Source: Polyangium mundeleinium
GTDB taxonomy: Bacteria; Myxococcota_A; Polyangia; Polyangiales; Polyangiaceae
Direction: 5' to 3'
Assembly (NCBI RefSeq): GCF_028369105.1
Contig: NZ_JAQNDO010000001.1
Span: 6,106,501-6,170,500 of the forward strand
Length of the DNA: 64,000 nucleotides
The notes under the pieces were generated by a model. That model saw only the letters and a list, made by a program, of their open reading frames with translations. It ran no database searches and was not told the origin of the DNA. Each line of letters begins with the position of its first letter. Within the stretch, counting starts at the first letter, position 1. The position numbers and the translations under genes were made by a program. This document shows positions 52,997 to 61,760 of this stretch, in pieces.

Positions 52997-53414
52997 GCGC
53001 GTGCTCGGCGCGCTCGGCCTCCACCCAGGCAAGCGCCTCGGCGTCGCGCTCGAAAAACTCCATCCGGAAGGTCCAGCCGCGATAAAAGAGCCCGAGGGCC
53101 TTGACGAACATCCCCATGAGCACGCGCATGTGGAAGTTCGCGCCGAGGACGGTGAGACCCGCGACGCGTTGCGCCCGCGGATCCGTCGCCGCAGCCTTGC
53201 GCGCGGCCGCCGTCATCGTCTGGAGGCGCGACATGTCGGCGATCACGAAATGGCGCACGCGCGCCGGGACCACCTCGTCCGTCCACGTGTAGAGGGTCTC
53301 GATGTCCTCGGCCGTCATCGTGCCGATCCAGAAGACGCGGACGACGTCGGGGGGATAGAGCCGCGCGTGATGGGGGCCAAATACGAGGGTTCGACCTCGT
53401 TCGTCATCCGTCAT
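52983..53414 (-). CDS. STAS/SpoIIAA-like small protein
   Basis: A 143-residue soluble protein. The strand-helix order (LVFGPHHARLYPPDVVRVFWIGTMTAEDIETLYTWTDEVV, RHFVIADMSRLQTMTAAARKAAATD, GLTVLGANFHMRVLMGMFVKAL) resembles STAS/SpoIIAA-like anti-sigma-antagonist domains common in myxobacteria. The phosphorylatable Ser/Thr position reads ADMSRL. It shares 11 bp with the stop of the gene upstream (53404), implying translational coupling. Confidence 0.65.
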   Translation of the reverse strand: MTDDERGRTLVFGPHHARLYPPDVVRVFWIGTMTAEDIETLYTWTDEVVPARVRHFVIADMSRLQTMTAAARKAAATDPRAQRVAGLTVLGANFHMRVLMGMFVKALGLFYRGWTFRMEFFERDAEALAWVEAERAEHAPTSE

Positions 53415-54771
53415 GATTCGGGCTCCGGGTTCGTGAGGGAGGGGGGCGGGCCCCCGGCTCGTGGTGGTCTTCTTCGGCCGCGCGGCGTCGGGCCTCCTCG
53501 GCGAGGAGCGTTGCCGCGGTCTGCCGCACCTCGGGCAGCGGGCTCGACGCGGTGAGGGCCCGGTCCAGGAGATAAAGCTGATTCGTGGCGGCGAGCGCGC
53601 GGAGCATCGTGCAGGCGTCGGCCGCGTCGCTCACGCAGGCGCGGCGAAAGCGGGCCAGGAGCCGGGCCCGCGCCTGATCGGACGGGCTGTTCAGCGCCGC
53701 GCCCATCGCGAGGCCGCGGAGCTCGAGGTCTTCGTGGTGGAGCCACGGCTCGATCGTGTGGAACAAGGTATACGTCGGCGCCGCCCCGCGCCCGAGCGCG
53801 CGGAGGACGTCCCGCGCGAGGGCTTCGTTCGCCGATGCGAGGAGCTGGCACAAGGTCGGCGTGAGCTCGTAGCAGGTGTCTCGATCGAGGTCCGGCAGGA
53901 TCTTCGCCAGCGCCGCGCGGGGATCGGTTGCGAGGTCACGGCGCATCGCCGCGATCTGCGCGCGAATTTCGAGCGCCAGCGCTCCCTCCTCCTCGGACTC
54001 CTCGATCGCGATGCGGAGCTCGGTGAAGGGGTACCCCATACCGTTCTCGTGATCCTCGTCCCGCGGAAATCCTTTCGGCAGCGCGTCGCGGATGCGGCGG
54101 GCGGCGTGGAGGTGGCGGACGGGATCGTGCCAGAGGAGCGCGGTCGCGACGGGGATCGCCTCGTCGGGCGCGAGTTTTTCCAGGGCGCGGAGGAGCGCCT
54201 CCTCGGCAGGCTGCACGCGATACACGCCGAGGAGGCGGCTCGCCTCGACGCGCTCGTTGCACGTCACCCGGTCCCGGCCGGGCACGAGGCGTTTTCCCAT
54301 GGCAGCGATGAGCGTCGTGTCCGTGGCGCGAAGGTCCTCCACGACATGGCGGAGCGCCCAGTACATCCACATGGGCAGCTCCGGGTGGGTGGGATGATCG
54401 AGGCGCTCGAGGAGCAGCGGGATGTCCTTCGGCTTCGCGGTCCGTGCGACGATCTGCGCAGCCGCCGCGTGTTTTCTGCCGTCGTGGTCGTCGGGCCGCC
54501 GGAGGATCGCCATGGCCTTCACCCGCATCGGGCCGACCAGCTCGTCGAGGAGATTCGAGGCACCCCAGCGTGAATCCATGGCCATGCGCTGGTAGACATC
54601 AAAGAGCATGCAATGCGCCGTGACGATGTCCTGCGCCAGGATCTTCCGGGCGATCCGGACGCGCTCCTCGTCCGCGACGTCGTCCGCGAAGAGCCGGTCA
54701 AATGCGTCGCGCACCGGGCCGGGCTGGAGCTCCTTCCAGTTGAAGTGGAGGAGCACGTTGGGCAAGGGCAT
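53404..54771 (-). CDS. Helical-repeat hypothetical protein
   Basis: A 455-residue soluble protein dominated by helices with HEAT-like character (LADDVADEERVRIARKILAQDI, VKAMAILRRPDDHDGRKHAAAAQIVA, LLGVYRVQPAEEALLRALEKLAP, ARLLARFRRACVSDAADACTMLRALAA). ATG 54771 was chosen for its AAGGA site; ATG 54792 would add 7 residues. It follows the DJ-1-like gene by 42 nt and overlaps the STAS-like gene, so all three likely share a transcript. A protein-binding scaffold is plausible; no family is certain. Confidence 0.7.
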   Translation of the reverse strand: MPLPNVLLHFNWKELQPGPVRDAFDRLFADDVADEERVRIARKILAQDIVTAHCMLFDVYQRMAMDSRWGASNLLDELVGPMRVKAMAILRRPDDHDGRKHAAAAQIVARTAKPKDIPLLLERLDHPTHPELPMWMYWALRHVVEDLRATDTTLIAAMGKRLVPGRDRVTCNERVEASRLLGVYRVQPAEEALLRALEKLAPDEAIPVATALLWHDPVRHLHAARRIRDALPKGFPRDEDHENGMGYPFTELRIAIEESEEEGALALEIRAQIAAMRRDLATDPRAALAKILPDLDRDTCYELTPTLCQLLASANEALARDVLRALGRGAAPTYTLFHTIEPWLHHEDLELRGLAMGAALNSPSDQARARLLARFRRACVSDAADACTMLRALAATNQLYLLDRALTASSPLPEVRQTAATLLAEEARRRAAEEDHHEPGARPPPSRTRSPNHDG

Positions 54772-54813
54772 GCGTGTCGCATCCTTGCACATCCGCGCCC
54801 CCGAGGACGAGGG

Positions 54814-55509
54814 CTACGGCGCGAACTTCGCGAGGAGCTCCGGCTTTTCGCGGAGAATCGTGGGGAGCTTCTGCGCGACGACGCCGCCCATGGCCTGGAG
54901 GAGGGGCGCGCTGCCCTCCCAGGCGATCGGCCCAAAGGGCGGCTGGGGCTCATATTCGAGGATGAGCTGGGCCGCCTTCGCAGCCGACTCGTTCGTGAGG
55001 CGGGCGGCAAGCGCAAGCGCCATGTCGATGCCCGCCGAGACGCCGGCCGCCGTGATCACGTTGCCGTCCTCGACCCAGCGCCCCTTGACGGGCGTCGCCC
55101 CGAAGCGCGCGAGGTGCGGCAGGAACGACCAATGCGTCGTGGCCTTCTTGCCTTCGAGCAGGCCGAGCGCCGCGAGCACGAGCGAGCCAGTGCAAACCGA
55201 GCTGACGAAGGAGGCCTTCGAAGCGGCTCGCTGGAGCCAGCCCATGAGTCGATCGCTGGCCATCGCATGAAAGGGTCCGAGGAGGCCCCCCGGGACGACG
55301 ATGCCGTAGGGTTCCGGGACCTCATCGAGCGTACGCGCAGGGACGATATGAAAAGGCAGGTCCGTCGCGACAGGCTCGATGCGCTCGCCCACGGTGACGG
55401 TCCGGAGATCGGACGAGCCTTCGAGGGCCTGGAGCACCTGCAAGGGCCCGACGAGGTCGAGGGGCGTAATCTCGGGGAAGACGAGGAAAGCGATGGTCCG
55501 TTCGGGCAT
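54814..55509 (-). CDS. DJ-1/PfpI family protein, isonitrile-hydratase-like
   Basis: A 231-residue protein. The opening RTIAFLVFPEITPLDLVGPLQVLQAL and VSSVCTGSLVLAALGLLEGKKATTHW (nucleophile Cys about residue 106) match the InhA/ThiJ branch of the DJ-1/PfpI superfamily. The Cys nucleophile, the upstream Glu/Asp and the oxyanion-forming Gly residues are in place. Substrate is uncertain; isonitrile hydratase activity is known for related proteins. ATG 55509 has a GGAGG site. It leads a minus-strand run with 53404-54771 and 52983-53414. Confidence 0.86.
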   Translation of the reverse strand: MPERTIAFLVFPEITPLDLVGPLQVLQALEGSSDLRTVTVGERIEPVATDLPFHIVPARTLDEVPEPYGIVVPGGLLGPFHAMASDRLMGWLQRAASKASFVSSVCTGSLVLAALGLLEGKKATTHWSFLPHLARFGATPVKGRWVEDGNVITAAGVSAGIDMALALAARLTNESAAKAAQLILEYEPQPPFGPIAWEGSAPLLQAMGGVVAQKLPTILREKPELLAKFAP

Positions 55510-55599
55510 GGGGGTTCCTCCAGGGGTGGGCGCTGACGAGTAGCACGGCGTCAACCGCGCGCGCCGCGCTCGTCGCGCCGCGTTCGTGCCTCGCTTGGG

Positions 55600-55946
55600 G
55601 GCGCAGAGCCGGGGTTTCACCCCGGACCCCGACCAGGGGTTGTCCACCCCTGGACCCGGACCAGCGCAAGCGCTGGACGCGGGGTCGATGAACTGCGCGA
55701 TGCGCAGTTCATCGACCAGCCAGGTCAAGACTGCCACGACCCTGCCCACCAAGGCCGCAGCGCTGCAGGTTCAACCGGCGACGTGCCCGTCGCCAGCTTG
55801 AACCCCACCTCCATGGTCTTGCCACGGGCCCGTTGGAAGAACTGCGCACCGCGCAGTTCTTCCATCACCGGTCCAGGCCGTGCCTGGTCCGGGTCGAGGG
55901 GCGGACAGCCCCCGCGGGGTCCGGGGCAGCGCCCCGGCGCGACGCC
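55600..55946 (-). repeat. Mirror-ordered multi-hairpin intergenic element, copy E2
   Basis: Same plan as E1 but on the minus strand. The conserved end GGCGTCGCGCCGGGGC lies at 55946-55931; next come GGGGGC/GCCCC and CCAGGC/GCCTGG stems and a 14-bp stem (55834-55847/55851-55864). A variable core with an AGCTGGCGACGGG/CGTCGCCGGTT hairpin follows, then a 14-bp stem (55685-55698/55702-55715), CCAGCGC/GCGCTGG and CCAGGGG/CCCCTGG. The first 125 nt are nearly identical to E1 apart from compensatory stem changes. It fills the 453-nt gap 55510-55962; nothing else is seen there. Confidence 0.85.
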
Positions 55947-55962
55947 TTCGATCCTCGCCCGG

Positions 55963-58227
55963 TCAGGACGCCTCGATTCGCTCGATTCGTGCTGGCACGT
56001 GCTTGTGCCATGGCGTGCCTGCGAGCCAATCTCGCTGTGCGTGGTGGGTGAGCTCGTTTGGTGCTGTGCCGTGCTTGCGCTCGCTGCCGGCTTCGTCGGG
56101 GTACAGGAGACCGCCTCCATTGGGCAGGCTCACGTGGCCGGCTCGCATGCCGTCGTTTACTTCTACCGTTGCGGTTGCGCTGCCGCCCTCCGTCACGATT
56201 CGTACGACGCTGCCTGTGGAGAGGCCGAGCTCCGCTGCGTCTGCTGGGCTCATGCGAAGGGCGCCTTCGAGGTCGACCTTGCGCCATGCGGGGTCGCGGA
56301 AAATGGTGTTCGCCGAGGAGGATCTTCGCTCGCCGGCGGCGAGGATGAACGGATAGTGCGCGTCGCGGGCTCGGGCGGGCTCCGTCGCCAGGCCGAGCAG
56401 CTCGGGCAGGAGCTCCGGGACTGTGAGGCGAATTCGTTTGTCCGGGGTGTCGAGCCGCGCCCACGTCTCTTCGTAGGGGTCGACGGTGAAGGTGATGCCG
56501 GAGCGCTCCCGGAGAATCGCGTCGAAGAGTGCGTCGGCGTCGGGGAAGCCTGCGCGCTGCACGCTCTCCGGGAAGGTCATGAAGCATGTTTGCGCGATGC
56601 CCCAGAGCACGGCGGTGGCCTTGGCGCCCTCGGGCAACGTTGGGCCGAGCGTCTCGTAGAGGATCACGGGCGCGAGCGCCATGAGGTCGGGCCGCGCTCC
56701 GACGAGGCCCATGAAGGCCATGGCGAATTCGCCTCGTGAGGACCGCGCGGCTTCGGCGAGCGGGGTGAGATCCACGCCGTCGAGCGCGCCCGTTGCGCGC
56801 ACGAGGCGGCGATGGATCTCGGGCTCGGGCAACGTCCCCGGGAGCGGCGCGAGGAGGGGGGCGCGGAGCTGGAAGGCGTTGCGCGGGAACTCCAGCGTGA
56901 AGAACGTTGCTTCCCATTTCTCGAACTGCGACGCGGTGGGTAGCACGTAATGGGCGAGCCGCGCCGTCTCCGTGAGCGCGACGTCGATCACGACGAGACA
57001 GTCGAGCGCGGCGAAGGCCTCGCGGAAGCGCTTGGAATCGGCGAGCGAGTGCGCGGGGTTCGCGCTCTCGACGATCATCGCCCGGAACCGCTTCGGGTGG
57101 TCCGTCAGGATCTCGTCCGGGATCACGTTGCAGGGCACGAGCCCTGTGATGATACGCGCGCCGGTGACGGGCGTGGTGCTCCCGCGCTTGCCGCCGCCGC
57201 CGCCTCCGCCGAGCGAGGCCATGCGGGAATGGATGTTCATTCCGCCCTCTTTGGCGAAGCTTCCGACGAGGAGGTAGACGAGCTTCTCCAGCCACGAGTC
57301 GAGCGTGGAATGGGGCGCCTGCTGGACGCCGAGATCCTCCTGGATGGCGACGCTCTTCGCGCGGGCGATGCGGCGCGCGACCTCGCGCACGAGGGCCTCC
57401 TCGACGCCGGAGCGCCGCGCGAATTCGGCGACGGGCACGCGCGCGAGGGCGTCGAGGATGGGCTCCGCGTCGGTCGTGTGCTCGGCGAGGAAGGAGTGAT
57501 TGACGAGGTCTTCTTGCACGAGCGTGCCGAGGATCGCGGCGAGGCAAAAGGCGTCCGTGCCGGGATGGACGGCGAGGTGGTACTGCGCGAGCCGTGCGGT
57601 CTCGGAGCGCCGGGGATCGATGACGACGAGCGCGCGCGTGGGGTCGGCTGCGATCTCCTTGAGCACGTGGCGGGCGCGGGGAAAGCCGTGCGAGTGCCAG
57701 GGGTTCTTCCCGACGAAGACGGCGACCTCGGCGTGCTCGAAATCGGGCGCGGTGTGGCAGCGGGGGCGGCCGAAGAGCTTGCCGTCGACCCAGAACTCGC
57801 CGGTCTTTTCCTGGGCGAGGGCGTTCGAGCGGTAGACCGCGCCGAGCGCCGCGAGCGTCGCGGTGGCGTAGGTGCCGCAGAGGTGATTGCCCTGGCCGCC
57901 GCCGCCGTAATAAAAGATGGAGCTGCCGCCGTGGGTATCGCGGATGCCGACGAGCTTCGCCGTGATCTCGCGGATCGCTGTGTCCCAGTCGATCGGCTCG
58001 AACGATCCGTCGGGACGGCGGCGGAGCGGCGTGCGCAGGCGGTCCTTGGCGTTCTGGTAATGGTCGAGCCGCTGGGCCTTCTCGCAGAGATATCCGTGCG
58101 ATCCTGGGTGCTTTCGATCGCCGCGCACGCGCGTGAGCCTGCGATCCTCGACGAGCACCTCGATGCCGCAGTTCAGGCTGCAGAGGATACACGCGGTCTT
58201 CTGGAACGTCCCGGCTTCGGTCGTCAT
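55963..58227 (-). CDS. Molybdopterin-dependent oxidoreductase (Mo/W-bisPGD, formate-dehydrogenase-like)
   Basis: A 754-residue catalytic subunit. The N-terminal iron-sulphur ligands CILCSLNCGIEVLVE...GYLCEKAQRLDHYQN bind a 4Fe-4S cluster. The domains of a Mo-bisPGD enzyme follow (WDTAIREITAKL, GGGGQGNHLCGTY, VVIDPRRSETARLA, FRAMIVESANPAHSL, VVIDVALTETARLAHYVLPTASQFEKWE) and the C-terminal barrel (YPFILAAGERRSSSANTIFRDPAW, GHVSLPNGGG). The Mo ligand position could not be assigned: no Cys, Ser or TGA is clear near EKTGEFWVDGKLFG. Cytoplasmic, with no signal peptide; a partner subunit is not visible. ATG 58227 has a GGAGG site. Confidence 0.85.
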   Translation of the reverse strand: MTTEAGTFQKTACILCSLNCGIEVLVEDRRLTRVRGDRKHPGSHGYLCEKAQRLDHYQNAKDRLRTPLRRRPDGSFEPIDWDTAIREITAKLVGIRDTHGGSSIFYYGGGGQGNHLCGTYATATLAALGAVYRSNALAQEKTGEFWVDGKLFGRPRCHTAPDFEHAEVAVFVGKNPWHSHGFPRARHVLKEIAADPTRALVVIDPRRSETARLAQYHLAVHPGTDAFCLAAILGTLVQEDLVNHSFLAEHTTDAEPILDALARVPVAEFARRSGVEEALVREVARRIARAKSVAIQEDLGVQQAPHSTLDSWLEKLVYLLVGSFAKEGGMNIHSRMASLGGGGGGGKRGSTTPVTGARIITGLVPCNVIPDEILTDHPKRFRAMIVESANPAHSLADSKRFREAFAALDCLVVIDVALTETARLAHYVLPTASQFEKWEATFFTLEFPRNAFQLRAPLLAPLPGTLPEPEIHRRLVRATGALDGVDLTPLAEAARSSRGEFAMAFMGLVGARPDLMALAPVILYETLGPTLPEGAKATAVLWGIAQTCFMTFPESVQRAGFPDADALFDAILRERSGITFTVDPYEETWARLDTPDKRIRLTVPELLPELLGLATEPARARDAHYPFILAAGERRSSSANTIFRDPAWRKVDLEGALRMSPADAAELGLSTGSVVRIVTEGGSATATVEVNDGMRAGHVSLPNGGGLLYPDEAGSERKHGTAPNELTHHAQRDWLAGTPWHKHVPARIERIEAS

Positions 58228-58328
58228 GGAGGGCCTCCCGCGGAGGGGACGATACCACGAAGCGGTTTGCCCTGCCCGAGAGCTTCTCTCTTCCCGCCCG
58301 GCGCCGCTCTGGTAGAAGGCTTCTCGTG

Positions 58329-59390
58329 ATGACACGTTTTTCTCTCCTCATGGCCACGGTCGCCTCGTTCGCCGCGGCGGGTTGCTTCAATCCGTACGCG
58401 GGCCTCTTCGATCCCGCGGCGATGCAGGCGCAGCAGGCGCAGGTGATGGCCGACGCGCAGGCGCAGAACGACGCGCAGATCCTCGCGCAGCTCGAAGATT
58501 CACGCGCTGCCGTGAAAGCGAGCCCGGGCGACATGAACGCGGCGCGGGTGCTCGCGCAGCGCGTGGGGGCTTGTTTCATCCTGGGGCTCGTCGATCGGAA
58601 GAAGATCGATGGCGAGGCGGCGATCGCCGAGGTGGATGTGGCGCTCGAAGAGGCCACGAAGAAAAACCCCGACCAGAAGGCCGAGGCGCTCGCGTCGAAG
58701 GGGATCTTGTTCCTCCACGCGAAGCGAAACGCGGAGGCCCTCACGACGCTCGAGGCCTCGATGGCCGTGCGGCCCACGGTGTTCGCGTGCGTGCCGCTCC
58801 TCAAGGAGCTCGACGACGCGGGGCGATCCGGGGAGGTCGTCGGCCATTGCAAGAAGGCGCGGCCGGCGGCGCGCGATGACGAGGAGCGGTACACGTTGCT
58901 CGATAGTTGCCTCCAGCATTCGCATGGCGGCGCCGCGGAGAAGGGGCTCGCGTGGGCGGGGCAGGCGGACATCGATTTCTACAACCAGAAGACGGACGAG
59001 ATCGTCCGGGAAAAGGCGGCGTACCGGGCCGAGCAGGAGGCGCACTCGGCGCAGATGCAGGCGGACTTCGACGCGAGCCGCAGGCGCTCGGAGCAGGAGC
59101 GGGCCGCGCGGGCAGGGGCGGGGAGCACGGGCGGTGGCGGGTCCACGTATTCGCTCCGGCTGCACAACAGTTGCTCGCGAACGATCAAATTGTTCTTCGG
59201 GGACAACCCGAAGTTCGGCAGCGGGACGCGGACGTCGCTCGGGTCGAACTCGACGTCGTCGTATTCGGGCGCGGGGCCGAAGACGGTGTGGATCGTGGAC
59301 GATCGGGATCAGGGCATTTCGAGCTTCGTGGCGAGCGGTTCGCAGTCGATGCAGATCACGTCGAGCTGCGCTGGGTTCTCGACGTACTGA
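58329..59390 (+). CDS. Lipoprotein with TPR-like helices
   Basis: A 353-residue lipoprotein (MTRFSLLMATVASFAAAGC). A Gln/Ala-rich coiled segment (about 30-60) is followed by TPR-like helical repeats (AEALASKGILFLHAKRNAEALTTLEASMAVRP) and a Cys pair-containing tail with a Gly/Ser linker and a beta-rich end (YSLRLHNSCSRTIKLFFG, KTVWIVDDRDQGISSF). GTG 58326 precedes ATG 58329. The 3' end overlaps the convergent DUF2243 gene by 35 nt. Function unknown. Confidence 0.68.
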   Translation: MTRFSLLMATVASFAAAGCFNPYAGLFDPAAMQAQQAQVMADAQAQNDAQILAQLEDSRAAVKASPGDMNAARVLAQRVGACFILGLVDRKKIDGEAAIAEVDVALEEATKKNPDQKAEALASKGILFLHAKRNAEALTTLEASMAVRPTVFACVPLLKELDDAGRSGEVVGHCKKARPAARDDEERYTLLDSCLQHSHGGAAEKGLAWAGQADIDFYNQKTDEIVREKAAYRAEQEAHSAQMQADFDASRRRSEQERAARAGAGSTGGGGSTYSLRLHNSCSRTIKLFFGDNPKFGSGTRTSLGSNSTSSYSGAGPKTVWIVDDRDQGISSFVASGSQSMQITSSCAGFSTY

Positions 59391-59856
59391 GGGCGCGCCC
59401 CTTTCGAATGAGCGCCCACCCGAGGCCGCCGAGCAAAAGCCCGGAGCCGAGGAAGCCGATGTCCCAGAGCAGCGCGTGCGCGCCGGGCCGGACGTGGTGG
59501 ATGCCGAAGAGCTGATGGTCGATGAGGCCCTCCACGAAGTTGAAGAGGCCCCAGCCGAGCGACATCGCGCCCACGAAGGTCGGCGTCGAGCGGGGGATCG
59601 TGTCCTTCTTGATGCCACGCCAGAGCACGGCGAGGCCGATCACGGTCGTCAGCCACGCGATCGCGTGGAAGAGGCCGTCGAAGAACATGTTGATCTTCAT
59701 GTCCCGGAGGTTCGTCGGAGGCAGGATCGACGAGAGCATGTTGTGCCACTGGAGGAGCTGGTGGAGCACGATGCCGTCCACGAATCCCCCGAGCCCTACG
59801 CCGAGCAGGATCCCCGCCGCGACGAGGCCCCCGTCCTTTTGATTGTCTCGTCCCAT
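59356..59856 (-). CDS. DUF2243-family membrane protein
   Basis: A 166-residue protein with four hydrophobic segments (AAGILLGVGLGGFVDGIVLHQLLQWH, MFFDGLFHAIAWLTTVIGLAVLW, FVGAMSLGWGLFNFVEGLIDHQLFGIHH, LLWDIGFLGSGLLLGGLGWALI). Conserved His residues in LHQLLQWH and DHQLFGIHHV define DUF2243 and suggest metal or haem binding. It lies 4 nt after a small membrane protein gene (59861-60091), so both should be made together. It overlaps a convergent lipoprotein gene. Function unknown. Confidence 0.85.
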   Translation of the reverse strand: MGRDNQKDGGLVAAGILLGVGLGGFVDGIVLHQLLQWHNMLSSILPPTNLRDMKINMFFDGLFHAIAWLTTVIGLAVLWRGIKKDTIPRSTPTFVGAMSLGWGLFNFVEGLIDHQLFGIHHVRPGAHALLWDIGFLGSGLLLGGLGWALIRKGRALSTSRTQRSST

Positions 59857-59860
59857 CACG

Positions 59861-60091
59861 TCACCCGTCCTTTCCCGTTCCCGCGGTTCGTCCGCGCTTG
59901 TGCAACACGAAAGCCACGAGCCAGACGACCAGGAAGGGAAGGAGCAGGAGAGCAAGGTGGTCCCACGTATTCGGATCCTCCCGGATGAATGCGCGTGTCC
60001 TCCGCGCGAGCGCGCAGTCCGGACACGCGAGCGCGAGGGCAGGGTGCGCACCGAGGAGACAGGCGAGCACGAGGGCGACGGTCGCTGGCAT
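59861..60091 (-). CDS. Small membrane protein with CPDC motif, partner of DUF2243 gene
   Basis: A 76-residue protein with a signal-like N-terminus (PATVALVLACLLGAHPALALA), a CPDCALARRTRAF segment directly after, and a C-terminal membrane helix (LALLLLPFLVVWLVAFVLHKRG). The CPDC looks like a redox or metal motif facing the periplasm. ATG 60091 was preferred to upstream in-frame Met codons because of the signal peptide. The 4-nt gap to the DUF2243 gene links the two. Function unknown. Confidence 0.6.
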   Translation of the reverse strand: MPATVALVLACLLGAHPALALACPDCALARRTRAFIREDPNTWDHLALLLLPFLVVWLVAFVLHKRGRTAGTGKDG

Positions 60092-60176
60092 GCGCGCCCA
60101 GGTTGCAACGGCGGTGCCCGCCTCTCCGCTGCGGAGAAGGTGCGCCGAGCGTGCGAGCTCGTGTAGAATCGCGCGC

Positions 60177-60845
60177 ATGCTTTTTCCCATCGCTCGCGCT
60201 TTTTTCCTTGTCCTTCCCATCCTCGTGGCCTGCAGCGGGAAGGTCGACGTCGATCACACCTCGACAAGCACCGGCGGCGGGGGCCAGGGCGGCTCGGGTG
60301 GCGCCGGTGGCGCCGGCGGCTCCGGCGATTGCCCCGCCGAGCTCCCCGTCGCCGGCGCGCCTTGTGACGTGCCGGAAAACCAACCCTGCTCGTACGGCGA
60401 ATGTTGCCCGCAGATGTTCACCTGCGAGGCGGGGAGCTGGGTCGAGACCCTCGTCGCGTGTGAGGCGCCGCTGCCGTGCCCCGCGTCACCGCCGCTCGAC
60501 GGCGCGGCTTGCGCAGGTCCGTGTGGGCAAACCTCGCCGTGCACCTATGCCTGCGAGGCGGGCGGCGCGTCGTTCACCGTGACGTGCGGGGACGACAATC
60601 TCTGGCACAGCGACATGCCGACCTTGTGCCAGGGCGCCATGACCTGCGGCGACATGCTCCAATGCCTCGAGGGGTATATCTGCGTCACGAAGCAGGCCTT
60701 CGTGGCCACGTACGAATGCGCCCTCGATCCTTGCGGGCCGGAGCCGCTTTCGTGCGCCTGCGCGGAGTCTCTCTGCGGGGACAGCTTCGCCTGCATCCAG
60801 GCCTCGGGCAAGAACGTCCTGTGCGAGTGCCCGAATTGCAAGTGA
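60177..60845 (+). CDS. Cys-rich lipoprotein
   Basis: A 222-residue lipoprotein (LFPIARAFFLVLPILVAC) with a Gly linker and about two dozen Cys residues in regular short spacings (CSYGECCPQMFTC, CAGPCGQTSPCTYAC, CGDMLQCLEGYIC, CACAESLCGDSFAC, CECPNC), suggesting several small disulphide-knotted modules. A surface-exposed protein is likely. ATG 60177 starts the signal. It is convergent with endonuclease III, 15 nt away. No named family is recognised. Confidence 0.72.
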   Translation: MLFPIARAFFLVLPILVACSGKVDVDHTSTSTGGGGQGGSGGAGGAGGSGDCPAELPVAGAPCDVPENQPCSYGECCPQMFTCEAGSWVETLVACEAPLPCPASPPLDGAACAGPCGQTSPCTYACEAGGASFTVTCGDDNLWHSDMPTLCQGAMTCGDMLQCLEGYICVTKQAFVATYECALDPCGPEPLSCACAESLCGDSFACIQASGKNVLCECPNCK

Positions 60846-60860
60846 ACCGAGGCGGCCCGG

Positions 60861-61694
60861 TCATCCGGGCGGATCGGCCTCGGGCTCGCCCTGGGCCTTG
60901 ATACGAAGCGCTTCGAGCGCCGCGCGCGCGTCCAGCGTGCCCTCGGGGGCGGCCCGCTTGCTCGGGCAGAGCTCGTTCAGCGGGCAATGGCGACAATCGG
61001 GGGCACGCGCGGTGCAGACGTAACGCCCGTGGAGCTGGAGGCGCAGCCCCACGTCGATCCATTCGTTCGTCGGGAACGAGCGGCAGAGATCGACCTCCAC
61101 CGCCGCAGGATCTTCTTCTTCCGTGAGCACGAGCCTGCGCGCGACCCGGGCCGTGTGGCGATCGACGGCGATGCCCTCCGCGATCCGGTAGGCGTTCGCG
61201 AGCACGACGTTCGCGGTCTTGCGCGCCACGCCGGGCAACGTGATCAACGCGTCGAGCGTGCGCGGGACCTCGCCGCCGAAGTGCTCTGCGATGGTGCGGC
61301 TCGCCTCGCGGATCGCGCGGGCCTTGTTCCGGAAGAAACCGGTCTCGTGCACGAGGCGCTCGACCTCGTCTTGCGGCGCGGCGCCGAGCGCGGCCGGCGT
61401 GGGGTAGGATTGAAAGAGCGCTGGCGTGACGAGGTTGATCTTCCGGTCCGTGCTCTGCGCCGCGAGGATGGTCGCGACGAGGAGCTCCCACGGATTGCGG
61501 AAATCCAGCTCGATCCGCGGCGCCGGGATCGCCCGGGCGAGCCGCGCGTGGATCTCCGTGGCGCGCAGTCGATGCGACGACGGAGCAACGCCCGACGGCG
61601 GCGGCCCCTCCGGCTGCGCCGCGCCCCGCCGCACCTCGACACGCCTGGGTTTGCCCACGTCGTCCTCGGGATGCAATCGGCGGGCCCTGCGCAT
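60861..61694 (-). CDS. nth: Endonuclease III (DNA glycosylase/AP lyase)
   Basis: A 277-residue enzyme removing oxidised pyrimidines and nicking the resulting abasic site. The helix-hairpin-helix LPGVARKTANVV carries the catalytic Lys (about residue 156), and AVDRHTARVARRL carries the catalytic Asp (about 177). The 4Fe-4S cluster ligands are CTARAPDCRHCPLNELC with spacing C-x6-C-x2-C-x5-C. The first about 50 residues are an extra N-terminal extension with basic and Pro residues, absent from short family members. ATG 61694 is the first in-frame start. It stands alone between a convergent lipoprotein gene and the kinase/ATPase fragment. Confidence 0.9.
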   Translation of the reverse strand: MRRARRLHPEDDVGKPRRVEVRRGAAQPEGPPPSGVAPSSHRLRATEIHARLARAIPAPRIELDFRNPWELLVATILAAQSTDRKINLVTPALFQSYPTPAALGAAPQDEVERLVHETGFFRNKARAIREASRTIAEHFGGEVPRTLDALITLPGVARKTANVVLANAYRIAEGIAVDRHTARVARRLVLTEEEDPAAVEVDLCRSFPTNEWIDVGLRLQLHGRYVCTARAPDCRHCPLNELCPSKRAAPEGTLDARAALEALRIKAQGEPEADPPG

Positions 61695-61760
61695 GCGTGG
61701 GCCCGGCGCGCGGACGGTCTCGGACGTGTCACGCGGCTCGGCAGGGTCGTCGTGGGACGT

